DNA of 64,000 bases, from assembly GCA_958430865.1 (NCBI GenBank), contig CAUDNR010001768.1:3958-67957 (forward strand). The letters run 5' to 3'. Both the position numbers and the translations under genes were made by a program. Positions within the stretch are counted from its first letter, which is position 1. Each line of letters begins with the position of its first letter. The DNA comes from Entrophospora sp. SA101 (lineage: Eukaryota; Glomeromycota; Glomeromycetes; Entrophosporales; Entrophosporaceae). Below the pieces are notes generated by a model. It was not told where the DNA came from and did no database searches. It saw only the letters and a program-made list of their open reading frames with translations. Positions 30,871 to 44,004 of the stretch are shown piece after piece.

Positions 30871-32741
30871 TTAATACGGTAGATTATCGATTCCGGATTC
30901 TCTATGATAATTTGCATTGTTATTATTATAATCTTCCTCACCAATATTACTATTATGACTTCTTGAAATTGCTATGTCAGGTGGATAAACCGCCAATAAA
31001 TCATCTATATGATTTAGATTATCATCATTACGTTCATAAAAATGTGATCTATAAGATGTTGGGGTAGATGCCACTATTGTATTATTATATGATGAATTAA
31101 CTGCCAATGTAGATGATGAATAATTCTTATAATTTAAATTGCCATCATCATTATTATAATTACTGCTGCTGCTGCTGCTGCTACTGCTACTACTACTAAC
31201 AATAATGTCATCATAATCATCATCATTATTATTGTCGTTAGTTTTCTTATTTTTAATATCATAGCCATTGACAATTTTATGATCATAGTCAAAATCATCA
31301 TCATCGCGATGATTTGTTATTGACATTATAGTAGTTGTGTCAATCCCTTCAATATTGAATTTAATCCCACTTGTTAAATCAAAATTTGCTTGTTCTGATG
31401 GTGTACGATGTCCATCCGCGAATAAGAAATTTACAACGGGGTTCTTATTATTATTTTTATTTTTATTATATAATTTATTTGATGTTGACATTATTGTTCT
31501 AGTAGTTGTACTTGGAACTGACGTCATCATTTTACCATTATAAGTTTTGGAATTTGGCGAAGCTGGTGAATTTGGATATGAATTATTTTGTGTACTAAAA
31601 AGAAACAAATAAATAAATAAATAAATAAATAAATTAATTAACATGTATAACACATATACGATTATAACAAAAACAAAACAACAACAACAATAATAACAAC
31701 ACATACAAACTTGAACTAAAACCAGTATCCGTCGGTGATATAGTTCTTTCCCGGAAACAACATGGGAATATTTTGTCTAATTTTATTGAAAGTCCAAATT
31801 TACGATAACTGTTCATAGCATCTTGACCGGTCCCAAAGAACAAAAATACAAATAATCCAGTTAAAGGTTTTGCATAATCTAATACTGAAAGGCCGCCTGT
31901 TTCAGCAGTAAAACGCATAATTGTATTCCAATTTTTATGTACTTCATAGAAATCGTACGGAAGCAGACCATTATTCAAATTACCTAACACTGTAAGCAAT
32001 GTTGCTGGTAATGCTAGGATTAAAAATGTAATGCAAAATAGCACCAATCGGTAAAATCTTGATGCATTTAATCCTGATTCACAATATGTTAATAACGCTT
32101 GAATTTCTAATCTTTTTTTTAAAATAGTGTAAGATGTCCTTGCTAAAGGAATAAAAAATTTATCCAATTAATTAATCAATAATATTAATAATATAAAGAT
32201 AATGAATGATAGGCAAATAATTACCAGCCAAATAACATCCAATTCCAGAGATTATAACAGGCCAAATACCAAGTAATAAAATGTAAAGCCAACTACTATG
32301 AGCTTGTAAGAAACAGCCTAATATAGGTCTTATACTATATTTGTTTTTAAATACTAAATATCCTAACGCAGTAAGAACAAATGGCATTACTATCGATATG
32401 AATAATTCAGTGTATATTTGCCTTCTTTTGTACACCTCGGTGATGATTGTTGGATATTCCACATAGCTATATAAATTATAAATCATGCAGGTAATAGAAG
32501 CCATTAATCCAACATGGGCTGCTACATAAATGGGCGGCGTTATATAACACCAGGTAGGAGCTTTATCTTCTAGATCGTCTGCCCAAAGAATCGAGTTCAC
32601 AAACAAAATAAAATTTGTTATCGATATCCACATTGTCATCAATATTGCTCCTGAATTTCTTAATTGAATATGAAATCCTAGAGGAATCAAGATTAATATA
32701 ACGGAAACGAATGTTGAAACCGTGAAAATATAATCTACCAT
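30871..32741 (-). CDS. STE3-type pheromone receptor-like GPCR, left copy
   Basis: Exons 32741-32225, 32142-31707 and 31594-30871 join to 558 residues. Exons 1 and 2 carry seven membrane segments. STE3-family marks are PLGFHIQLRNSGAILMTMW (end of TM1 and TM2), FVNSILWADD, the TWCYI step after TM2, a conserved GC before TM5 (LGCFLQAH) and SGLNASRFYRLVLF before TM6. STE3 receptors bind lipidated pheromones and signal through a heterotrimeric G protein. The cytoplasmic tail of about 240 residues is Asn/Asp/Ser-rich and includes a serine microsatellite near 31163-31195. Glomeromycotina are known to carry expanded STE3-like families, so a mating role is not proven. The exon 2/3 border uses the better donor GTATGT and gives FSSSFTQNN. 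Confidence 0.82.
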
Positions 32742-34094
32742 CTTATTATTTACTGTTATTATTATTATATTGTTGTCGATTAGGAAAAAAATCTCTTTCC
32801 TTTAACTTTAAATCCTTTTTCCTTTTTTAACATTAATAAAGATATTATCTCTATATATAATTTTATGATGTTTGTTTGTTTTATGGAATTGGTAAACGGT
32901 GTATGGTGGTTATTGACGTATTGATGGAAATGAGATAATTTAGTTAGTTGTTAGAGGATATATTCGTTATTATGTGGATATGTAAATTTAATTAAAAAAA
33001 GTAAATTATCGTCTTTGTTTGAGGTTAATTTTTTTAATATTTAATGATTAATTGATTAAAAAAATAGTGAATGAATGCGACAAAGAGATAAAATACAAAG
33101 AAAAAAGTAACTAATGAGTGTGGTTGAGTGGGAAAAACAAAGAATGTGTGAATATTTATTTAAATGTGTGATATTATGAAAATTTTTACACACATAAAAA
33201 TTACATATGAATGTTAATTAATTAACAATTAATTAATTAATTAATCGGTTGATATTGTAAAGAAAAAAAGAGAGATAAATAAATATAAAATATATTAAAC
33301 ACAACATAATATTTTAACTTTATTTTTATTAAAAAAAAATTAACGTTTGACAATGAATCTGTCACAGATTTTCCATTTTAGGAAAACAAGTTAAAAAAGC
33401 AAAATATGATAGGTGCAGAGGTTATATATACAAAACATTTATATTGTTTATTATTTAGATTTACTTCTACATACAGTCCCCTAAAAAAGGCAACTTGATC
33501 TTCATAATAATAAGAAGAAGAATTAAAAAAATTATTTGTTTGAATTGAACATTCTCTACTGTAATTTGCATTTTTAAACAATTTCTAAATTACAGATCTT
33601 TCAAGAAATAAATTCCCTTTATTGGCAACATTGTTTGCATTTTTTTTTTTATCATTTTGCGGTAATGATAGTCATATTGCATGATAAACGGGATCAATTT
33701 TTTATTGATACAAATACTACATATTAATATTAATACGTAATACCGATACTAATATTCAGGTTGTGTTAAAACACGGCATCTTAAATGGCTCGCTCTAAAT
33801 GACAAATTTTTGCAAAAATTAATTTGTCTTATAAAATTATCACAGTGATTAATCAACAATTCGATTCAATATTTTAAAATGTTATTTGACCCGGTTACCT
33901 GACCCGTTCGGAACTCTATTCCCAGAACGAATGAGCGAGCAGAATGAATATTTCTGAACCAAGAAAACTCGACTTTTACTAAACGTAATTTTTTGGGAAG
34001 GATGAATTAAAAAAATCAAAGTGTTTCTTATCATTTTTCAATCTTTTCAAAAAAAAACTCACCTTTCAACAAATAGAGTTTTGATAAACGGATA
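32742..34094. other. Receptor upstream region and inner left arm; no gene supported
   Basis: AT-rich. A 67-codon minus-strand ORF at 33378-33581 has no recognisable domain and no CaaX ending that would suggest a pheromone precursor. An alternating TTAATTAA run is at about 33220-33245. Confidence 0.45.
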
Positions 34095-34127
34095 GGATAT
34101 CTGGATATTAATAATATCCGGATATCC
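34095..34127. repeat. Hairpin-forming palindrome (15-bp stem), left copy
   Basis: GGATATCTGGATATT, a 3-nt loop, then AATATCCGGATATCC. One mismatch in the stem. Followed by degenerate TAATAC/ATTAATA repeats to about 34225. Confidence 0.7.
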
Positions 34128-34413
34128 ATATAAAATATATTAATACTAATATTAATACTAATACAATATTAATATACTAATACTAATAATACTAATGCTG
34201 ATACGATATTAATATTAATATAATATTGCAGTCAAAACTCGAAAGCTGAACCATTCATTATAAACCAATAACGATGCAGAATGGGTCAACCAAATCATAA
34301 TAATAATTAACAAATTATCTTGTTAGGCCGTTTTTAATAATAATTTGTTGACCAATTTTAAAAATTTTGTCTTATCCTTTAAACGGTCAGAGTATTAGTA
34401 TTCTTTAATGGTA

Positions 34414-34505
34414 CACATCTAAACTCAATAAGTCGGACGCGGCAATCAATTGTTTAAAGTACTTTATAATATAAATAAATGTCCGACTTATCGAGTTTAG
34501 ATGTG
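34414..34505. mobile_element. 92-bp mini inverted-repeat element with TA flanks, left copy
   Basis: A 25-bp inverted repeat begins CACATCTAAACTC at 34414-34438 and its complement ends at 34505, with one mismatch (24 of 25). TA precedes (34412-34413) and follows (34506-34507), as for Tc1/mariner-type MITEs. Only 42 bp separate the repeats, so it can fold into one long hairpin. Confidence 0.7.
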
Positions 34506-34977
34506 TATATAGGTAACGCAAAATAATTTTTTGATCACGAACTTGTATTCTTATTGGTCATTTGATGATCAGCAAAGTAAAAATAGTCAATCGATCAACT
34601 TTTAAAGAAGATTTTACGAAATCTACAAGGACAACAACCAATTTTTTATTTATATGTCAATCGGCTGAATCTCAAAGATCATTTTCGTATTAGGAAGTGA
34701 TACTCTCAGAAAAAGTTTTTATAGCAGAAGAAAAATTTCGGCTACAACAGCCGGTGAAATCCGGTTATAATTTGTTTCACTAATTTTTAAAGTAAAACTT
34801 TAAAGTGGGGGATATGTAAATATGTAACACATACTATCCCTTAAACGGTTAATCGGCTATTGATAGTAATAGCCGATAAAATTTTTCTGATATTAGTCGA
34901 ACATTAAACGATTGGGAAGTGTATTTTCCGAAATTTTTTGGTGATCAACGTCGAAATTCTATTAATAAAATTAGCCA

Positions 34978-34987
34978 NNNNNNNNNN
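34978..34987. other. Assembly gap (10 N)
   Basis: Ten undetermined bases. The left inverted-repeat arm ends at 34977, immediately before the gap. A round gap size suggests a placeholder of unknown true length. Confidence 0.99.
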
Positions 34988-36235
34988 TTTTTTTTGTTTT
35001 AGTATTTTGAAGTTGACCAATTGTTACTATAAGCAATTAATGATTATAGATGATCTGCACCGTATCTTTCAAGACTTACTTACCAGGTAATTCTTATGTT
35101 TGGCACATGGCTGGTCTTACTTTGCCCCCGAAATACAGCCCATAATTATACCTATTGACACTAAGTCTAAATATCAATACACAGTTAGGACTTACTTTGC
35201 CACTGACTTATGGTCAATACTTCTTTTATCTTATGACACACAGTCTGGATAAAAGATCTCTAAGTTGCTGTATCCATGTATATTCAAAGGCATTCCCCTG
35301 GCAATATGTTTAATAATTAAAAGGGTTTCAACTAATAATTAAAGTTGGCCAGACCATTAATCATTAAAAGGGCTGGGAATCGATCACACTGGGTTTATGT
35401 AACAATCTTTAATCTTGATTGATCAGTAAAATAATTCTAGTCAAAATTAGGCAATTAATCCATACCATATTTGGTAATGTAGAAAAATTCGTTTTGTTTA
35501 AATTCGCTATTACTAATTTGGCAATCGGGATTATTGCGTTTTACTTCGAAGAATTATGAATATTATTTTTCCTTGAATTATTGATATTTTTATTAGGAGT
35601 TTTGGCGATGGTGTATAATGATTATTATATTATTATTATTTTTATTATTATTATTATATTATATTTATTATGAATGTTATCTTTTAAGATTAATACTTTC
35701 CGGGAAGTCTATAAGCTTCCATACAATATAGAGATTATAATTTTATTTATTTCTTTATTTCTTTCATGATCTATATTTGTATTTTAAGAATTGTAATTTT
35801 ATTATTTAAAGAATCAAATTCGAATAAAATAAAGATAACTTTTTAATTTAACAACAATTAAATTATCTGTTCATTAACATTGTTTAAATAATTAAGTGAT
35901 AATTATTTGAACGTTTACACTTTATGTGGATTGTTGTTTATTAAAGTTTAGTGAAAATGGCAAAAAACTCAAAAAACATTAAATTTTGATAATTTATTTA
36001 TCAATACACAAAAGGAAAAAATATGGGCAGAAGATTATCAGGAGTAATGACCAAAAATAGACAATTAATTTCCAAATGCGGTAATTTGGTTAATAAACTT
36101 TAATACCAAGATTTTTTTCTATTTTATTAATAACCTTTTCTAATTTTTTTTCAAAAGAAGGAATAAGTCTTAAAAAATCTGTGTCTCAAATTTGGTGGAG
36201 ATTGGTGAGCAAAAAAGGGTTAAAATTAAGGTTTG
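34988..36235. other. Unique spacer at the centre of the inverted repeat (1,248 bp)
   Basis: Not present elsewhere in the window. It starts with a T-run straight after the gap and contains less AT-rich text such as GTCTTACTTTGCCCCCGAAA near 35110-35140, partly echoed by GGACTTACTTTGCC near 35186-35200, and ends with a TTATTATT-rich part. No ORF with a recognisable domain, no tRNA-like fold. It may be non-coding repeat DNA. Confidence 0.6.
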
Positions 36236-36707
36236 TGGCTAATTTTATTAATAGAATTTCGACGTTGATCACCAAAAAATTTCGGAAAATACACTTCCCA
36301 ATCGTTTAATGTTCGACTAATATCAGAAAAATTTTATCGGCTATTACTATCAATAGCCGATTAACCGTTTAAGGGATAGTATGTGTTACATATTTACATA
36401 TCCCCCACTTTAAAGTTTTACTTTAAAAATTAGTGAAACAAATTATAACCGGATTTCACCGGCTGTTGTAGCCGAAATTTTTCTTCTGCTATAAAAACTT
36501 TTTCTGAGAGTATCACTTCCTAATACGAAAATGATCTTTGAGATTCAGCCGATTGACATATAAATAAAAAATTGGTTGTTGTCCTTGTAGATTTCGTAAA
36601 ATCTTCTTTAAAAGTTGATCGATTGACTATTTTTACTTTGCTGATCATCAAATGACCAATAAGAATACAAGTTCGTGATCAAAAAATTATTTTGCGTTAC
36701 CTATATA

Positions 36708-36799
36708 CACATCTAAACTCGATAAGTCGGACATTTATTTATATTATAAAGTACTTTAAACAATTGATTGCCGCGTCCGACTTATTGAGTTTAGATGTG
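36708..36799. mobile_element. 92-bp mini inverted-repeat element, right copy
   Basis: Mirror copy of 34414-34505, identical including the TA flanks. Confidence 0.7.
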
Positions 36800-37085
36800 T
36801 ACCATTAAAGAATACTAATACTCTGACCGTTTAAAGGATAAGACAAAATTTTTAAAATTGGTCAACAAATTATTATTAAAAACGGCCTAACAAGATAATT
36901 TGTTAATTATTATTATGATTTGGTTGACCCATTCTGCATCGTTATTGGTTTATAATGAATGGTTCAGCTTTCGAGTTTTGACTGCAATATTATATTAATA
37001 TTAATATCGTATCAGCATTAGTATTATTAGTATTAGTATATTAATATTGTATTAGTATTAATATTAGTATTAATATATTTTATAT

Positions 37086-37118
37086 GGATATCCGGATATT
37101 ATTAATATCCAGATATCC
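37086..37118. repeat. Hairpin-forming palindrome, right copy
   Basis: Mirror copy of 34095-34127, with the same single mismatch. Confidence 0.7.
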
Positions 37119-38471
37119 TATCCGTTTATCAAAACTCTATTTGTTGAAAGGTGAGTTTTTTTTTGAAAAGATTGAAAAATGATAAGAAACACTTTGATTT
37201 TTTTAATTCATCCTTCCCAAAAAATTACGTTTAGTAAAAGTCGAGTTTTCTTGGTTCAGAAATATTCATTCTGCTCGCTCATTCGTTCTGGGAATAGAGT
37301 TCCGAACGGGTCAGGTAACCGGGTCAAATAACATTTTAAAATATTGAATCGAATTGTTGATTAATCACTGTGATAATTTTATAAGACAAATTAATTTTTG
37401 CAAAAATTTGTCATTTAGAGCGAGCCATTTAAGATGCCGTGTTTTAACACAACCTGAATATTAGTATCGGTATTACGTATTAATATTAATATGTAGTATT
37501 TGTATCAATAAAAAATTGATCCCGTTTATCATGCAATATGACTATCATTACCGCAAAATGATAAAAAAAAAAATGCAAACAATGTTGCCAATAAAGGGAA
37601 TTTATTTCTTGAAAGATCTGTAATTTAGAAATTGTTTAAAAATGCAAATTACAGTAGAGAATGTTCAATTCAAACAAATAATTTTTTTAATTCTTCTTCT
37701 TATTATTATGAAGATCAAGTTGCCTTTTTTAGGGGACTGTATGTAGAAGTAAATCTAAATAATAAACAATATAAATGTTTTGTATATATAACCTCTGCAC
37801 CTATCATATTTTGCTTTTTTAACTTGTTTTCCTAAAATGGAAAATCTGTGACAGATTCATTGTCAAACGTTAATTTTTTTTTAATAAAAATAAAGTTAAA
37901 ATATTATGTTGTGTTTAATATATTTTATATTTATTTATCTCTCTTTTTTTCTTTACAATATCAACCGATTAATTAATTAATTAATTGTTAATTAATTAAC
38001 ATTCATATGTAATTTTTATGTGTGTAAAAATTTTCATAATATCACACATTTAAATAAATATTCACACATTCTTTGTTTTTCCCACTCAACCACACTCATT
38101 AGTTACTTTTTTCTTTGTATTTTATCTCTTTGTCGCATTCATTCACTATTTTTTTAATCAATTAATCATTAAATATTAAAAAAATTAACCTCAAACAAAG
38201 ACGATAATTTACTTTTTTTAATTAAATTTACATATCCACATAATAACGAATATATCCTCTAACAACTAACTAAATTATCTCATTTCCATCAATACGTCAA
38301 TAACCACCATACACCGTTTACCAATTCCATAAAACAAACAAACATCATAAAATTATATATAGAGATAATATCTTTATTAATGTTAAAAAAGGAAAAAGGA
38401 TTTAAAGTTAAAGGAAAGAGATTTTTTTCCTAATCGACAACAATATAATAATAATAACAGTAAATAATAAG

Positions 38472-40342
38472 ATGGTAGATTATATTTTCACGGTTTCAAC
38501 ATTCGTTTCCGTTATATTAATCTTGATTCCTCTAGGATTTCATATTCAATTAAGAAATTCAGGAGCAATATTGATGACAATGTGGATATCGATAACAAAT
38601 TTTATTTTGTTTGTGAACTCGATTCTTTGGGCAGACGATCTAGAAGATAAAGCTCCTACCTGGTGTTATATAACGCCGCCCATTTATGTAGCAGCCCATG
38701 TTGGATTAATGGCTTCTATTACCTGCATGATTTATAATTTATATAGCTATGTGGAATATCCAACAATCATCACCGAGGTGTACAAAAGAAGGCAAATATA
38801 CACTGAATTATTCATATCGATAGTAATGCCATTTGTTCTTACTGCGTTAGGATATTTAGTATTTAAAAACAAATATAGTATAAGACCTATATTAGGCTGT
38901 TTCTTACAAGCTCATAGTAGTTGGCTTTACATTTTATTACTTGGTATTTGGCCTGTTATAATCTCTGGAATTGGATGTTATTTGGCTGGTAATTATTTGC
39001 CTATCATTCATTATCTTTATATTATTAATATTATTGATTAATTAATTGGATAAATTTTTTATTCCTTTAGCAAGGACATCTTACACTATTTTAAAAAAAA
39101 GATTAGAAATTCAAGCGTTATTAACATATTGTGAATCAGGATTAAATGCATCAAGATTTTACCGATTGGTGCTATTTTGCATTACATTTTTAATCCTAGC
39201 ATTACCAGCAACATTGCTTACAGTGTTAGGTAATTTGAATAATGGTCTGCTTCCGTACGATTTCTATGAAGTACATAAAAATTGGAATACAATTATGCGT
39301 TTTACTGCTGAAACAGGCGGCCTTTCAGTATTAGATTATGCAAAACCTTTAACTGGATTATTTGTATTTTTGTTCTTTGGGACCGGTCAAGATGCTATGA
39401 ACAGTTATCGTAAATTTGGACTTTCAATAAAATTAGACAAAATATTCCCATGTTGTTTCCGGGAAAGAACTATATCACCGACGGATACTGGTTTTAGTTC
39501 AAGTTTGTATGTGTTGTTATTATTGTTGTTGTTGTTTTGTTTTTGTTATAATCGTATATGTGTTATACATGTTAATTAATTTATTTATTTATTTATTTAT
39601 TTATTTGTTTCTTTTTAGTACACAAAATAATTCATATCCAAATTCACCAGCTTCGCCAAATTCCAAAACTTATAATGGTAAAATGATGACGTCAGTTCCA
39701 AGTACAACTACTAGAACAATAATGTCAACATCAAATAAATTATATAATAAAAATAAAAATAATAATAAGAACCCCGTTGTAAATTTCTTATTCGCGGATG
39801 GACATCGTACACCATCAGAACAAGCAAATTTTGATTTAACAAGTGGGATTAAATTCAATATTGAAGGGATTGACACAACTACTATAATGTCAATAACAAA
39901 TCATCGCGATGATGATGATTTTGACTATGATCATAAAATTGTCAATGGCTATGATATTAAAAATAAGAAAACTAACGACAATAATAATGATGATGATTAT
40001 GATGACATTATTGTTAGTAGTAGTAGCAGTAGCAGCAGCAGCAGCAGCAGTAATTATAATAATGATGATGGCAATTTAAATTATAAGAATTATTCATCAT
40101 CTACATTGGCAGTTAATTCATCATATAATAATACAATAGTGGCATCTACCCCAACATCTTATAGATCACATTTTTATGAACGTAATGATGATAATCTAAA
40201 TCATATAGATGATTTATTGGCGGTTTATCCACCTGACATAGCAATTTCAAGAAGTCATAATAGTAATATTGGTGAGGAAGATTATAATAATAACAATGCA
40301 AATTATCATAGAGAATCCGGAATCGATAATCTACCGTATTAA
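38472..40342 (+). CDS. STE3-type pheromone receptor-like GPCR, right copy
   Basis: Exons 38472-38988, 39071-39506 and 39619-40342, 558 residues, identical to the left copy including the serine microsatellite and the (ATTT)n run in intron 2. It is transcribed away from the centre of the inverted repeat, as is the left copy, so the two starts face each other across 5.7 kb that contains the spacer and gap. Confidence 0.82.
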
Positions 40343-41184
40343 TTAAATAGATTATTGGACGAATATTCGAGCGATAGATAAATAAATTAAATTATATTAA
40401 AGAAAAAACTTCTTTAATTTAGAATCGATTACTATTATTGGTATATATACGTTTTATTTATATTTATATGTATTAATTAATTAGAAATAATTTCATAGAC
40501 ATTTATATATATACGTGCACACACTGTTTTTACTATTTATTTATATACATACATATTATCATTATTATAATTTATTAATTTTTCTTGTATATTGTATATA
40601 TATGTAAAATTGTTTCTTTTTTTTTTTAATTTATTGATTTTATTTTTTTTTTTGTGGGAAAACGAAAAAAAAATAAAATGATAAATAATTAATCGCAAGT
40701 GGAACATCATCAGATACTTTTGATATTGAGAATGTTTTTCCTGCTCAAGTATGTTTTAACAGCATAATAAGAATATTTTAATGGCTTTGGGCCAGGGTGC
40801 GAAATGTGTGATCAAAAATATCGTGGGAATGCCCGGTTTGGGAAAATTTTAACGGAAATCTTCAAAAAATATCGGATCAAAAAAATTTTCTTAAATAACA
40901 ATAAATACTAGTAGTATGGTTTCTATTCAAGTTTGTTTGAATAAAATAATATACGTATTCCCATTGTTAATCCAATCTAATTAAAATAATTTTTTTTATC
41001 AATCTATTTTCCTTCATAGTCCTTGTATATAGTGATAATAATAATAAATATTGGGTACCAGATATTTTTTAAGTCATAGTACTGGCAACCATAGCAGTAG
41101 CAATATATAGATTGTAAATATAATTATTGTAATTTTATAATCCCTTAACGATAAGAATTTATTGCACCAAGTTGTGAATATTTT

Positions 41185-41382
41185 CCAAAACGAATAAAAC
41201 TAATAATTCGAATAAAAACAAATAATTCGAATAAAACGAATAATTCGAATAAAACGAATAATTCGAATAAAATGAATAATTCGAACAAAGCGAATAAAAC
41301 GAATAAAAGCGAATAAAAGCGAATAAAACGAATAAAATGAATAAAACGAATAAACGAATAATTTAGAATAAACGAATAAAAT
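41185..41382 (+). repeat. Degenerate CGAATAAAAC array, right copy of 29831-30028
   Basis: Mirror copy, identical where compared. Confidence 0.7.
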
Positions 41383-42599
41383 GAAGAAATTGTATTAAGT
41401 AAAAATTTTAATCTAAAATTTATACACCAGAAAATGGCTGATTCCCAAAATTTTTTATCGGACTGCCTGGATTTTATAATAGGATTTTGCACTCCGCTTT
41501 GAGCTCAAATATTTTTTATTTTTATTTATAACAATTATGTGTTTTTCGTTATCGTTGAATGAGATAAATAAAACATGTCTTATCGCTTATTACAATATTC
41601 ATGATGATCATTTGATATTATAATTCTTAAATTTGCAAAGAGTTAATAAATTGATAATAAACTTAAGGAATCAATTTTAGGAAAGCCACACAAGCAAAGA
41701 TGAGAAATTTAGCCGAGTGGTAATTTTCATTCCCTTAATAATACAAGTCTATTGAAAGGTGAACATGACCTCTTTGCATGTATAGGATAATGGTCCATCA
41801 CCTTGTCATCCAAGTGGTAGTAAAAAAAAATTTGTTCCTTTTTTTGTGCGCGTCGTTACGTTGTACGTGTGTGTGTCGTTGCTATACGTGTGCTGTATGT
41901 GCTTCCAATTACAAATTGTAGAGTTCTTTAAAAACCAACCCAAAAAAATAAAATGAATAAATCTGACTGATATTGATCACATGCGTCAGATTTAATAACC
42001 TCCCCCTCTCAATCATGCAATTGACTCCTCGTAATTATGGAATTTTTTCTATCACAGGTGAAGGTGAATTGAACAAGTCGGAAGACTTTGACAAGCAAAA
42101 GTAAATTGGACCATTTAACTAATGTTTCTCTAAAATTAGCCAATAAACTACCTGCGAACAACCTCCATAACAATAATGCAATTTCTATGAACCCCAGGCC
42201 AGCCTCCCTGAAATAATTGCATCGTTGTATTAAGGTCATATTAGTCTTGTGTAGTTATGTTGCGAGGAATATATGAGAATGACTGTAATGGTTTAAATAT
42301 TTGAGCAAAGTAATTCCATCCAATAATCAAACGTTGCATATCGAGTTGTTTGATGTCTCCAAATTGTCCAGATGCATGCAGTTTTCCGAGAGAAAAAGAG
42401 AAATAGTGAGAGAAGTAGAGAGAAGTAGAGATCTTCAATAACCGTGTTGCCTTTTTCACCTTTAGCGTTTCTTATAATTATTTAATATCAATGACGATAA
42501 AGAATCTTATATAATTACCTGTACATAAATTTTGCTCTACATTTTGATTTTTATATGATATTTAGGCTATCGTGTAAAAGAACCAAAACGATGATAACG

Positions 42600-43268
42600 A
42601 TCACCTTCAAACTAATATTCTGAGAAGTTAGACAAAAATACTCTTGGCTACAATCAGATATTGAAGTAGCCAACGAAGAAGAACAAAAAGAAAATTCCGA
42701 TAGAGGGTTAACAGCATTAAGAATCGCTGTAAAGAACTTGAGGAAAAGAACATGTGTAAATCTTGGAGTCTTTAATTTGAAAAATATGAAGCACTATTGT
42801 CACAAAATATATCGAAGGCATTATTGAGTAGAGCATATGTATGAATATAGTATCACATTCACATTCATATTCGTATTGCATTATGTTATTGAAATTATTT
42901 ATTAATTGTTTTTAGTTTTTCTTTTTTCTTTCCTTTTTTTCCTAAAAAAAAAGGGACCCAAGTAAGAAGAGTTGATCAATTCAGGAACGAAGAATAGTTT
43001 TGAAATTGAAATTTTAGAAAATGAGGGAGATCGGTGGTGTGAACAATTCTGATGGGAGTATAATAATTGAAGGTGAACAGAGCGACTGAATGGATCGATT
43101 GAAAATGACCAAAGATGAAATACGGGAGCTAAAATATGGGATACAGGAATTAAAAAACGGTTTGAGATTGTGGCATGATAAATGTTTATTGAGTATGAGA
43201 GAACATGTAATAATCGAAACGAATCTAAAGAATGAAGAATATGGCCGAACCATTGAACGAACAAATTG
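42600..43268 (+). pseudogene. Decayed coiled-coil gene, right copy
   Basis: Mirror copy of 27945-28613 with the same stops and shifts. The in-frame TGA lies just before the ATG of MDRLKMTKDEIREL near 43090. Confidence 0.25.
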
Positions 43269-43370
43269 AAAACTCTAATAATAACGTAATTAAGTTTAAA
43301 AATAGAACATGATGTGCATCCATGGCATTACAGACTTTTGGGGAATGTAGAATAAAAGGAGAGTATGGTT

Positions 43371-44004
43371 GTTAACGGTCTGGTCCGGTCCAAAACCGTC
43401 AGTCTAATAGGGCCGGTCCAGACTGAATGGACCACGGTCGGGACCGTGTCTGGTCTTAGGTATTAAAGACCGTTTAGACCGTTGAATTTTTTTTTCATAA
43501 AAGCATTTATTTCAATTTGCTAAAAAGATTACTCAATTCCAAATTATTAATACCTTAAAGTCTCAGAAGATAGCGCTCTATCTTTTAAAACTTTACGGTA
43601 TATTCAAAAAAAAAAAAATATAGTTTTATATAAATCAAAATTCATTCACTGTCTCTATGAATCCTCATTCCTTCTATACAAATTTTTCGAAATATTCGTT
43701 TTGTTATTTGTTTTATATGTTTTATTCGAATAATTTGTTTTGTTCGAGTTGCTTGATTTATTCGTTATTCGAATTACTTGAGTTATTATTTGTTTTGTTT
43801 TTTTTTTTTTCAAATCATTTGAATTATTTGTTTTATTCGAATTACTTGATTTATTTTTTATCTGGTTTATTCGAATTACGTGATTTATTCGTTTTATTCA
43901 TTTATTCGTTTTATTCGCGTCATTTGTTTTATTCGAGATTTGTTTTATTCGGATAGAAATCCTAAGTTTGGCTTCGGACCAACCCAACGGTCCGGATAGT
44001 TAAC
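43371..44004. mobile_element. GGTCCG/CGGACC-ended repeat element, right copy
   Basis: Mirror copy of 27209-27842, with the CGAATAAAAC array at 43683-43952. Confidence 0.45.

Larger units (their letters stand above)
10097..34977 (+). repeat. Left arm of a giant inverted repeat (24,881 bp, identical to the right arm as far as checked)
   Basis: Pairs with 36236-61116 as reverse complement under x to 71213-x. All paired ORFs in this tract have identical predicted proteins and coordinates summing to 71213, so there is no net indel. Non-coding stretches I compared directly, including an AT dinucleotide run near 22903-22918, are identical. The arm ends exactly at the N gap. Confidence 0.93.

Noticed and set aside
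33378..33581. 67-codon ORF near the receptor gene as a possible secreted peptide
   Set aside because: No signal peptide, no processing motif and no CaaX; left unannotated.
34988..36235. Possible pheromone precursor or RNA gene in the central spacer
   Set aside because: No short ORF ending in a CaaX motif and no tRNA-like cloverleaf was found by eye.
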